The position numbers were made by a program, and so were the translations under genes. 64,000 bases of DNA from UBA4465 sp002292365 (GTDB lineage: Bacteria > Bacteroidota > Bacteroidia > Cytophagales > Cyclobacteriaceae): positions 1,302,001 through 1,366,000 of the forward strand of contig CALSQY010000001.1 of the NCBI GenBank assembly GCA_943788615.1, written 5' to 3'. Positions 19,434-27,689 of this stretch are shown here, one piece after another (the stretch's first letter is position 1; the number at the start of each line of letters is the position of its first letter). A model generated the notes under the pieces. That model saw only the letters and a list, made by a program, of their open reading frames with translations, was not told the origin of the DNA and made no database searches.

Positions 19434-19655
19434 ATGTTTTCATTTCTAACCAAGGAGAATCTAGCACTATCATTGTTGTTGGCATTTGTTTGTGCAAATG
19501 TGATGAGTCATACTACTGATATTTCACCAGTATACAGCAAGGTTGCTTTTTTCTTAGTTTTCTTTCTTTGGCTCGGAATTTTATCGAAATTGGGTAAAAG
19601 TAGCTGGATAAAGAGACTTAGAAATAAACCTAAAAATAAAGAAGACGAGTCCTGA
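19434..19655 (+). CDS. small two-helix membrane protein, unknown
   Basis: A 73-residue frame with two hydrophobic helices (LALSLLLAFVCANV and VAFFLVFFLWLGIL) followed by a basic, charged tail (RLRNKPKNKEDES). This looks like a real small inner-membrane protein. I do not recognise the family. The closest neighbour is galE, transcribed divergently. Confidence 0.5.
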   Translation: MFSFLTKENLALSLLLAFVCANVMSHTTDISPVYSKVAFFLVFFLWLGILSKLGKSSWIKRLRNKPKNKEDES

Positions 19656-20139
19656 GTTCAATTAGTTAGTTCTAAAAAATTTATCATCTGATGATATTCC
19701 GTTTTTACCAAAGTCAGTAATTAATAGGAGACTTTTTATAGTTGTTCTCATGCTGATTCTTGTCAAATAATATTTTTCAAGTAAACTTACTTGTACACGT
19801 CAAAGATAATATTTTTGAGCTGGGCTCTTGCTCCTGGAGATTTTGTTGATCTAACGACTTTACTTCATGGCTAGATTCATAGACTCACAAACGAATACTT
19901 TTATCCTATAATCCTTAATTTCACTGGTTACAAAGAGGAGGTCTTTAAACTAAATGGCATTTTTCTTTAATATTCCATGATACATCGCAGTCTATTTATC
20001 CCTTTTAATATTCCAGTAAAAGCGAGTTGAGTTCCCTTAGGTCTCATAGATGGTTCGATAAATGTCATGCTATGTTAAAATTATTACTGAAATTACTGCT
20101 ATGAGTCATTTCTTATCCAAGAATTATTGTTTTTGAAAT
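19656..20139. other. gene-free stretch, no clear content
   Basis: About 480 AT-rich bases with short interrupted frames on both strands. Some minus-strand pieces look codon-like, but I could not assign a family. It may be eroded coding sequence. It should hold the promoter of the downstream nucleotidyltransferase gene. Confidence 0.4.
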
Positions 20140-20754
20140 ATGGATAAAATCATCAATCTCTCAGCTTTGATTATGGGTGCGGGACTCTCTTCTCGTCTTC
20201 CAGGAGCCAATAAATTACTTTTGGATTGGCAAGGGAAGCCGATTCTCCTACATACCATTTCGAATGTTTTAGCGGCAGGATTTTATGAGGTCTTGGTAGT
20301 GTTAGGTAATGATGAGGATGAATTCAAAGCCGCTTTGCAAGGCTTTGGTAATGACATAAAAATAATCACTAATTCAGATTATAAAAAAGGATTAACCAGT
20401 TCTATCCAACAAGGAGTTGATGCCGCGGATGATCAGACCCATGGTTTCATTATTTGTTTAGGTGATATGGTTGGCATCAAAGGTCTTGATTACGTAAAAT
20501 TAGCCGAATATCATTTATTAAATACTCATGAAGATGAACTTATAACCTTACCTAAAGTAGGTGATAAAACAGGTAATCCTGTTATTTTTTCACAATCTTT
20601 TAGATCCCGTATTATGCATCACGATGATCCTGAGGGTTGTAAATTGATTGTGAAGACTGCAAGGCATTCGGTTCAATATTTTAAATCAAGTAGACTTCAA
20701 TTTTTGCAAGATATAGATACTTGGGATGATTATCATCGTATCAGTGAACGCTAA
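20140..20754 (+). CDS. MobA/MocA-like nucleotidyltransferase
   Basis: A 204-residue NTP-transferase of the type that adds CMP or GMP to molybdopterin. The N-terminal nucleotide motif LIMGAGLSSRLPGANKLL (residues 9-26), the acidic metal motif ICLGDMVGI near 106-114, and LPKVGDKTGNPVIF follow the MocA pattern. No molybdoenzyme or other cofactor gene is nearby, so sugar-nucleotide or other small-molecule substrates cannot be ruled out. Confidence 0.82.
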   Translation: MDKIINLSALIMGAGLSSRLPGANKLLLDWQGKPILLHTISNVLAAGFYEVLVVLGNDEDEFKAALQGFGNDIKIITNSDYKKGLTSSIQQGVDAADDQTHGFIICLGDMVGIKGLDYVKLAEYHLLNTHEDELITLPKVGDKTGNPVIFSQSFRSRIMHHDDPEGCKLIVKTARHSVQYFKSSRLQFLQDIDTWDDYHRISER

Positions 20755-20897
20755 CTAATCGGTAAAATAAAATACTGAATCTCTAAATAAGCATTCCTTT
20801 TGGTTACTTAAATACAACTATTTTCTAAAAGTTAAGATTCATTTTAAATTAATTCCAGCGCTTTTTTTCACTCTAAGTCGTTGTGAACTCATTAAAA

Positions 20898-21050
20898 ATG
20901 AACAGTTTTAAAAAATGGCTAATGGTAATCAAGAATAAAAGGCACTTTAAAAATAAAAAAGACCTACTGCTGGTCAGCTTATTGATCCCTTGGAATTGGA
21001 GTAGAATTGGAAATACTTTTTATTTAGTCTTAGGGTTTCTTTTTTATTAG
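20898..21050 (+). CDS. possible 50-residue membrane-associated peptide
   Basis: A short frame from ATG to TAG with a strongly basic N-terminal half (KKWLMVIKNKRHFKNKK) and a hydrophobic end (FYLVLGFLFY). It could be a small membrane protein or chance. It ends 30 bases before a tRNA gene. No family recognised. Confidence 0.3.
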   Translation: MNSFKKWLMVIKNKRHFKNKKDLLLVSLLIPWNWSRIGNTFYLVLGFLFY

Positions 21051-21080
21051 CATAATCAACTTATTTTTACATTTTGTTTT

Positions 21081-21166
21081 GCGCACGTGGCGGAACTGGT
21101 AGACGTGCTAGGTTGAGGGCCTAGTGGCTATTTATGGCCGTGGAGGTTCGATTCCTCTCGTGCGCA
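21081..21166 (+). tRNA. tRNA-Leu (anticodon GAG)
   Basis: Full cloverleaf: acceptor GCGCACG pairs with CGTGCGC, the D-arm contains ACTGGTAGAC, the anticodon stem CTAGG/CCTAG encloses loop TTGAGGG with anticodon GAG, there is a long variable arm typical of class II tRNAs, and the T-loop is GGTTCGATTCC. The discriminator base is A and CCA is not encoded. Confidence 0.95.
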
Positions 21167-21171
21167 CACCC

Positions 21172-21209
21172 AAGGCTTTGGAAAGTAGCTGATTTTCCAA
21201 AGCCTTTTT
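21172..21209 (+). terminator. rho-independent terminator after tRNA-Leu(GAG)
   Basis: A perfect 13-bp stem (21172-21184 with 21194-21206), 9-base loop and T-tail. It lies directly after the tRNA and 12 bases before the M42 peptidase start, so the peptidase needs its own start of transcription or read-through. Confidence 0.9.
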
Positions 21210-21221
21210 AAATTTCAGAAT

Positions 21222-22274
21222 ATGAAAATGAATATACCCCTTTTAAAAAATCTGTGCGAAACTCCCGGAACTTCCGGTTTTGAGTCTCAAATAAGAGACG
21301 TTATTGAAAAAGAGATTACACCTTTTTGCGATGAGATTTCTATTGATAATATGGGTAATTTAATTGCATTGGTTAAAGCCAAAAAAGTAGTATCTCCGCC
21401 AAGAATTATGCTAGCTGCACATATGGATGAAATTGGCTTTATGGTGACACACATTGATGATAATGGCTTTATTCGATTTCATACATTGGGAGGATTTGAT
21501 CCAAAAACATTTACAGCTCAACGCGTGGTGATTCATGGTCAGAAGGCAATAATTGGAGTTATGGGTTCCAAGCCGATTCACTTAATGAAGCCAGAAGAAC
21601 GAAACAAGGGGGTACAAGTAGAAGATTTCTTTATTGACACAGGGATGTCTGGAACAGAAGTAAAAAAAATCATAGCCGTAGGTGATCCGATCACCAGAGA
21701 AAGGGAGTTGATTGAAATGGGTAATTGTATCAATTGTAAATCCCTAGACAACAGGATATCAGTTTATGTATTGATCGAGGTACTTAAGCAATTGAATAAC
21801 CCTCAAATAGATGTTTATGCCGTATTTACGGTGCAAGAGGAGGTAGGTTTGAGGGGTGCCCAAGTGGCATCGCATCACATTGATCCAGATTATGGATTGG
21901 CCATAGATACGACTATTGCATTTGATTTACCCGGAGCACAAGCCCATGAGCAAATAACATCACTGGGGAATGGACCTGCTATTAAAATCATGGATACTTC
22001 CACCATATGTGACCCTAGAATGGTAAAGTATTTAAAACAAACGGCTACAGATGCTGAAATAAAATGGCAACTAGAGGTACTTACGGCAGGAGGAACTGAC
22101 ACTGCGGGATTACAAAGAACCGGTAAACACGGAGCCATTGCAGGTGCCGTTTCTATTCCTACGCGACATTTGCATCAAGTCATTGAAATGGTACATCAGC
22201 AGGATGTTCTAAATGCCATTTTATTAATCAATCAATTTATTAAAAAATTAACAAGTTTTAATTGGGAGAGATAA
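21222..22274 (+). CDS. M42 family metallo-aminopeptidase
   Basis: Cytoplasmic di-metal aminopeptidase/endoglucanase-like protein of 350 residues. Expected metal and catalytic residues are visible: LAAHMDEIGF (His67, Asp69), SLDNRISVYV (bridging Asp), VQEEVGLRGAQ (catalytic Glu pair), LAIDTTIAFD (Asp) and TRHLHQVIEMVH (final His). These enzymes trim peptides, often as tetrahedral dodecamers. The ATG at 21222 was used, and 21228 is an alternative start two codons later. Confidence 0.92.
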   Translation: MKMNIPLLKNLCETPGTSGFESQIRDVIEKEITPFCDEISIDNMGNLIALVKAKKVVSPPRIMLAAHMDEIGFMVTHIDDNGFIRFHTLGGFDPKTFTAQRVVIHGQKAIIGVMGSKPIHLMKPEERNKGVQVEDFFIDTGMSGTEVKKIIAVGDPITRERELIEMGNCINCKSLDNRISVYVLIEVLKQLNNPQIDVYAVFTVQEEVGLRGAQVASHHIDPDYGLAIDTTIAFDLPGAQAHEQITSLGNGPAIKIMDTSTICDPRMVKYLKQTATDAEIKWQLEVLTAGGTDTAGLQRTGKHGAIAGAVSIPTRHLHQVIEMVHQQDVLNAILLINQFIKKLTSFNWER

Positions 22275-22308
22275 AGAATAGCTCTTTTTGGTTCAAATAG
22301 AAATGGTA

Positions 22309-22935
22309 TTAAGAATCAAAATCATATTTAAGTAGATTTTCATCTTCTTTGTTTTTTTTGATCATTTCCGACTTCATCAAATTCTTTTTATGTTGATAGC
22401 TATGGGTTATTTTTTCTGTTTGGGCCAATAACAATGCGGACAAAATAAAGACGATATGAATAATGATTTCAATAATAATTTCTTCACTGCTCACTTTAGT
22501 TGCAGCCTCTCTGTAATCAACAAAGGTTTTCAAGAGCTGAACGCCCGTTATAGAGGCGAGGGAGGTAGCTAACTTTATTTTTAACTGACCTGCATCCAAA
22601 TTATTCAGCCACAAGGGTTTATCTTCATGTAAATCGAGATCCATCCGGCTTGTAAATATCGAATATCCGCCAATGGTTACAATTACCAAAAGGTTCATTA
22701 CCATTGAAATATCTACAAGGTTCAAAACACTCAACATCATCTCAGTTTCTTCCCACGGACCTGTCTTTGAACCAACCGGTTGATTGAGGAGCCTTGTGAA
22801 CATATTGAAGAGTTCATGAAAAAAGACGTAGAGATAAATGAAGGAACCAAAAATCAATCCGCCGTACATAGGGGCCTGCACCCAACGGCTCCAAAACATA
22901 AAGCCTTCAAATAAGTTTTCTAATTTCTTTGACAT
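22309..22935 (-). CDS. YqhA/UPF0114 family membrane protein
   Basis: A 208-residue inner-membrane protein. The N-terminal FMFWSRWVQAPMYGGL and middle LVDISMVMNLLVIVTIGGYSIF are signatures of the UPF0114 (YqhA) family, followed by further helices near 115-165 and a charged C-terminal tail longer than in E. coli YqhA. Function is unknown for the family. It converges with the M42 gene. Confidence 0.85.
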   Translation of the reverse strand: MSKKLENLFEGFMFWSRWVQAPMYGGLIFGSFIYLYVFFHELFNMFTRLLNQPVGSKTGPWEETEMMLSVLNLVDISMVMNLLVIVTIGGYSIFTSRMDLDLHEDKPLWLNNLDAGQLKIKLATSLASITGVQLLKTFVDYREAATKVSSEEIIIEIIIHIVFILSALLLAQTEKITHSYQHKKNLMKSEMIKKNKEDENLLKYDFDS

Positions 22936-23118
22936 AAATACAAACGATGCACTAAAATTTCTGGAAAGATAGACAAATTATTTTTTTAATGATTTCAGTT
23001 TATCACATTAATGAACAGGAATAATTAGGATCATTTTGAAAAGAGTATTTTAATAAATTTTGGTAGGGGTATTTCGTTGATAAAAATAAAAAATAAGCCA
23101 ACTTAAAAGGATCAATAG

Positions 23119-23149
23119 TTTGCGTTGATGTGAGATTTAGATATTTTTG
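23119..23149 (+). promoter_or_regulatory. Bacteroidota-type sigma promoter for tRNA-Leu(CAA)
   Basis: TTTG (23119-23122), a 19-base spacer, then TATTTTTG (23142-23149) matches the Bacteroidota consensus TTTG-N19-TAnnTTTG. The tRNA begins 12 bases later. Confidence 0.8.
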
Positions 23150-23161
23150 TGAAGACTAAAT

Positions 23162-23243
23162 GCCAAAGTGGCGGAATTGGTAGACGCGCACGACTCAAAA
23201 TCGTGTTCTTTCGAGAGTGAGGGTTCGATTCCCTCCTTTGGTA
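23162..23243 (+). tRNA. tRNA-Leu (anticodon CAA)
   Basis: Acceptor GCCAAAG pairs with CTTTGGT (one G-U). The anticodon stem CACGA/TCGTG encloses loop CTCAAAA, giving CAA, which reads UUG. A long variable arm (TTCTTTCGAGAGTGA) and GGGTTCGATTCCC T-arm confirm a leucine tRNA. CCA is not encoded. Confidence 0.95.
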
Positions 23244-23408
23244 CTTAAGCTTATTTGATTTTGCCTCAGATTAATTCTCATTTCATCAATAATCTCTAGT
23301 TATATTTTTTAGATCAGTTTGAAACAACTATATTGATTTTATGGAAATGGCAATATAATATGGATTAATTTTGTAGATTAAATATTTCAGCCGGATACTT
23401 ATCTGCTC

Positions 23409-23699
23409 CTAGTATTTTTCTACGTAAGAATACGCTCGAGGCTTGTCTTACAATAAAATTTTCACCTCAGCCCAAGTCGTTTTAAAAAACAAAGAAGCTT
23501 TGTATTTATTCAAATGGTCTACCGATAGCAAATGGCTGTGCCTATAAAGAACATTGAATTGATCTTTGTCTCTGTATAAATGAATTTGTTCACAACCTTT
23601 AAAATCAGAAATTTTACCTTTGATATTTTTAAATAATTTCTAAAACTCTAAGACTTTTTCTTCTTGAAATTCTATACGGACAATTCTCAATAGCATCAT
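23409..23699 (-). pseudogene. antibiotic-biosynthesis-monooxygenase-like (ABM) gene, two nonsense codons
   Basis: A 97-codon frame reads as a small ABM-fold protein: LLRIVRIEFQEEKVLEF, then TAG, then KISDFKGCEQIHLYRD, KYKASLFFKTTWAEVKIL, then TAA, then DKPRAYSYVEKY and the final TAG. No frameshift is needed, only two premature stops. Its ATG overlaps the stop of the SAM hydrolase (ATGA at 23699-23696), so it was once the coupled second gene of that operon. Family assignment is by pattern and length. Confidence 0.75.
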
Positions 23700-24472
23700 T
23701 GAACATTGAAATTTATATAAACAGAAGCATCCATTCGGATACCTAATAGTTCTGAGGCTCGCCCCATATTAATGCCAATTTGTAAGACTTTTTCTGAATT
23801 AAAAAACACAAAACACTCACCAGGATCGACTGCATCATAGCCCTCATGCAATCTATCAAAAATCTCTCTACCTATTTGTATTTGGAAGGTTACCTGTCCG
23901 TTAATTTTCTGGATTTCAAGATAATCAGTATGCTTAATATTGGTAATTAAATTGCCATAGTGATCTATATGAATGACATGGCCAACCATACCTTTTTTTG
24001 TAATTTTAACGGTTCGATCAATCATTTGTAGGTGATCAGTTATGATTTTACCAATGTGCTCAAGACCACGTCCCATGACCAGATGGTTGACGGCTTGACT
24101 AATTATTTTTAGATAAGTAGTTTCTATATTAATAGGGCAAATTTCAACGACGAGTGAAGGGTTTTCAGTGCTTATAATACTGAAAATGCCAGAATCTATG
24201 CCGATGAAGTGGTGGCCTTCCAAAGTAAGTCCAATCCATCGATTTTTCAGGCTTCTGGAAGAATTCATACTAATGAGATGAACGGTACCCTTGGGAAATT
24301 TTCTGAAAGCATTGCGCAATACGTAACCTCCATGAGCGATATCTGATAATTTAATTTCATGGCTGATATCAACGATGGTTAACTCAGGGTTGAGGCTTAG
24401 CAGCGTTCCTTTGGTAGCGGCTACATAATGGTCTTCTAATCCATAATCAGACATAAAAGTGATTAGGGCCAT
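23696..24472 (-). CDS. SAM hydrolase (DUF62, chlorinase/fluorinase fold)
   Basis: A 258-residue protein of the S-adenosyl-L-methionine hydroxide adenosyltransferase family, which splits SAM to adenosine and methionine. Family marks: ITFMSDYGLEDHYVAATKG (4-22), TIVDISHEI, FIGIDSGIFSII and HVIHIDHYGNLITNI. It lacks any sign of the halogenase-specific loop that I can identify, so hydrolysis is the safer call. Divergent from phoH. Confidence 0.9.
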   Translation of the reverse strand: MALITFMSDYGLEDHYVAATKGTLLSLNPELTIVDISHEIKLSDIAHGGYVLRNAFRKFPKGTVHLISMNSSRSLKNRWIGLTLEGHHFIGIDSGIFSIISTENPSLVVEICPINIETTYLKIISQAVNHLVMGRGLEHIGKIITDHLQMIDRTVKITKKGMVGHVIHIDHYGNLITNIKHTDYLEIQKINGQVTFQIQIGREIFDRLHEGYDAVDPGECFVFFNSEKVLQIGINMGRASELLGIRMDASVYINFNVQ

Positions 24473-24555
24473 GTTTGAAAAGAATATTTGTTTTATTTGT
24501 TATTTAATATGCAATAGTAAAAATAGGCAAAGACAATTTTAAAAAGACACTTCAC

Positions 24556-25500
24556 TTGCTCGAAAAAATATTTACACTAGAAAACATACCCTTGGTTGAT
24601 TTTCTTGGAACAGAAAATGCTAATATAAATGAGATCATGTCGGCCTTTCCGGACACTAAAATTATCTCAAGAGGCAATGAGATAACTATTCAAGGTGCCG
24701 CTCCTCAATTGGTCAAAATCAATGAAGTTTTGAACTCATTGATTCTTCATTATCAAAAATACGGAAATCTCACGCGGGATCATGTGATTTCATATTTGGC
24801 AGATGAAAATCATCTAAATGAGGGGGATGATTTGACAGAAATTTTAGTTTATGGTACCAAAGGGATTAAAATAAGTGCAAAGACCCCAAATCAAAAAAAA
24901 CTGGTAACGGCCGTACAGAAAAATGATTTAGTCTTCGCCTTGGGACCAGCAGGAACTGGGAAGACTTATATATCTGTAGCTTTGGCTGTGAAGTCATTAA
25001 AAAATAAAGATGTAGCTAAAATAATCATTACCCGACCAGCGGTAGAGGCAGGTGAAAGTCTGGGATTTCTTCCAGGAGATTTGAAGGATAAAATAGATCC
25101 TTATTTAAGACCTATTTACGATGCATTAAGTGATATGGTTCCATTAGAGAAGTTGAAATTTTATCAGGAAAACAATATTATTGAGATAGCTCCCTTGGCT
25201 TATATGAGGGGCAGAACGCTTAATAATGCCTTTATTTTGCTTGATGAAGCCCAAAATGCGACACAAAGTCAGATTAAAATGTTTCTTACACGTATGGGCC
25301 CTAGTTCAAAGGTAATTGTGACGGGCGATAAGTCCCAAATTGATTTACCGCCAAGGCAAAAATCAGGATTGCTAGAAGTGTTAGACGTACTTAAGGAGAC
25401 CAAAAATATTGAATTTGTACACCTTGACGAGCGAGATGTACTTAGACACCGACTGGTCAAAAGTATTATTAAAGCCTACCATAAACATTATGAATCATAA
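24556..25500 (+). CDS. phoH: PhoH family ATPase
   Basis: A 314-residue PhoH-like protein, a P-loop ATPase linked to RNA metabolism and phosphate starvation. Walker A is FALGPAGTGKTYIS near residue 130-143 and Walker B is FILLDEAQNA near 228-237. ITRPAVEAGESLGFLPGD and VTGDKSQIDLP are also characteristic. The start is TTG, since no ATG lies in frame at a suitable place. The 3' end overlaps the next gene by 11 bases. Confidence 0.92.
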   Translation: MLEKIFTLENIPLVDFLGTENANINEIMSAFPDTKIISRGNEITIQGAAPQLVKINEVLNSLILHYQKYGNLTRDHVISYLADENHLNEGDDLTEILVYGTKGIKISAKTPNQKKLVTAVQKNDLVFALGPAGTGKTYISVALAVKSLKNKDVAKIIITRPAVEAGESLGFLPGDLKDKIDPYLRPIYDALSDMVPLEKLKFYQENNIIEIAPLAYMRGRTLNNAFILLDEAQNATQSQIKMFLTRMGPSSKVIVTGDKSQIDLPPRQKSGLLEVLDVLKETKNIEFVHLDERDVLRHRLVKSIIKAYHKHYES

Positions 25501-25927
25501 GATTGTAGCCGCAAATTCAGCTATATTATTACATAAATCTTATGAAATTAGACAACGTGTTTTCGTAAATGAACAAGGTGTTCCCGAGGCTATTGTACAT
25601 GAAGATGCGGAAAGTTTGGCTCATTATTTTGTTGTGATAGATGAAGAGGGCAATGCCTTGGGCACCGCACGTTGGAGGAAAACTTCTCAAGGTGTGAAAC
25701 TCGAAAGGTTCGCAGTATTGCCAGTTTATAGAAATAAAGGTTTAGGTGCAGATTTGTTAAGATCCATTTTGGTAGATATTAAAAGTAAATTCGGATCGGG
25801 AGTACTTGTTTATTTAAACGCACAATTGGAAGCCATAAATCTTTATGCTCACCAAGGATTTTTACCGGTAGGACCGAGATTTATAGAAGCAGACATTATG
25901 CATCAAAGGATGTCTAAAATAACTTAA
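25490..25927 (+). CDS. GNAT family N-acetyltransferase (ElaA-like)
   Basis: A 145-residue acetyl-CoA-dependent transferase. The N-terminal IRQRVFVNEQGVPE and the acetyl-CoA loop YRNKGLGADLLRS near residue 83-95, then LNAQLEAINLYAHQGFLP, match the ElaA-like GNAT group. The acceptor is unknown. The start at 25490 overlaps the phoH stop and gives the expected length. An earlier in-frame Met would lie far inside phoH. Confidence 0.88.
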   Translation: MNHKIVAANSAILLHKSYEIRQRVFVNEQGVPEAIVHEDAESLAHYFVVIDEEGNALGTARWRKTSQGVKLERFAVLPVYRNKGLGADLLRSILVDIKSKFGSGVLVYLNAQLEAINLYAHQGFLPVGPRFIEADIMHQRMSKIT

Positions 25928-26016
25928 GCACTATAAGCGTCACTTCATTACATTATTTAATAAAATAACGCGACTTTTTCATTTGTCAGTCATATTGTTT
26001 GAAACGATATAACTGA

Positions 26017-27600
26017 ATGTCTCTATGGAATAACTATCCCTTTTTGTGTTATTTATTGAGTTTGACCCTCGGCCTATAGATCTATGATTTTCATTTAGAA
26101 ATTACACCTTATTCTATCCTTTCAACATTTAGTGGGCTAGCGATTCTTTACTTCAGGCTTGTTGTGAGGAAGTATTCCTTATTTCAAAATCAAATTAGGA
26201 ATGTTCAGTCAATGGCTGTAGTAGTTGCCTTAGTACTTGGGATTAAGGATTATTTAGACCAAGAACTGAAGCCAGCTTATGCTACTTCAGGGACTATGCA
26301 TGTCTTAACTGTACCAGGATTACACATGGGTATTATTTTTCCGATTTTAGTTTTTTTTGAAACCCTTAAGAAATATATATTTAGGTTGTTATGGCTATGG
26401 TATAGGGATCCTCTTGGGACTCTGGCTTTATGCTTTTAATTAGTCTCGTTCCTTCAGTAATGCGTGCAGCTATCATGTTTTCTATTGTGAGTTTGAGCGA
26501 AATGAGTCATCGGACTTCTAATATTTATAATTCAATCCCACTGACCGCATTCGTATTGCTTTTGATTGATCCAAATATTATTTATGATGTTAGCTTTCAA
26601 CTTTCATTTATTGTTGTGACAGGGGTTGTTATTTATTATCCTCTGTTCTATTGCTGTTGGGAGATAAAAAATCCGGTTGGAGACTATTTTTGGGCACTTA
26701 TGTGCACTTCTTTGGCAGCGCAAATAGCTACCCTTCCTAATGCCATGTATTATTTTCATCAGCTTCCAACATATTTTTTATTATAAAAGTTATGGGTAGT
26801 ACTCGCTACTTTTTGCATTCTTATTTTGGCAGTTGTATTGTTGTTAATCTCCTTATTTTTTGATCCAAGTCACTTATATGGGATGGGTACTTGAAAATTT
26901 GATAAGTTTTATGAACGCCTATTTCATGTGGATTGAGCGGCTACTATAAAGTAAGATATCGGACTTGCATCTTCATTCGAGTGAAGTTTTAGTTATGTAT
27001 TTGATATAGATATTGCTGCTAGTGGTTTTCAGGAAAAAAATCATTTGTGCGGTTAGTTTTTGGACTGTTACTCATTTTTTTTGGCAAATAATTAATTTGA
27101 TTACCCATATTAACGCGAATGAACGAAAAATGCTAGTGATCTATGATATGCAAGACCAAATTGGTATCAATGTGATTGATGGTTATTCTGCTCGTTTAAT
27201 GATTGATCGGCATAAACCCACATCTTCTGTGCACTTGAAATGGAGCATAAATTCATTTTGTAGATTTTTAGGAGTTCCGAATGTCTCCACTGATTTGACT
27301 GAGTTTTTCAAGACTGAAGAACTGAAACATTTCGGTCCCTTTCATCTGCTATTATGACAAGGGTATAAAATCATATTTATGCATAATAATAATAATCAGT
27401 GGTAGTTTGTGGAATCGTTAAGTGTAGATTCGTCATTACTGAGGATTTAACTTTAGATTTCGAGTATTTATTGAGGTATTTAAAGATTGGGGGGCCTAGT
27501 CATTAGTTCTAATTGTTCTCCTTATTATGCTGACAAAATCAGAACTTGGGCTCATGAAATAAACGTACCGGTACATAATATAAAAGAAGATGATTATTGA
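26017..27600 (+). pseudogene. comEC: decayed comEC/rec2 competence channel gene
   Basis: ComEC forms the inner-membrane channel for DNA uptake. Pieces appear in the right order: a hydrophobic N-terminus from 26017 (broken by TAG at codon 21), the Competence-domain motif SGTMHVLTVPGLHMGI (about 26287-26334), SVMRAAIMFS and VSFQLSFIVVTGVVI in a shifted frame (26430-26786), NERKMLVIYDMQDQIG in another (about 27118-27165), and a C-terminal WAHEINVPVHN near 27549-27581. The OB-fold region after about residue 65 is missing, and several frameshifts and stops are present. The full gene would normally encode 650-700 residues. Confidence 0.85.
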
Positions 27601-27689
27601 ATGTTAGATTTGTAGTTACAGGAGCTGATATTATTGTTTTATATTTTCATAAAACACTGCTAAGATGATTGGGTTTAATGTAAATAAGT

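Noticed and set aside
26164..27357. Three separate membrane-protein genes
   Set aside because: Their motifs follow one another as in ComEC, so they are fragments of one pseudogene.
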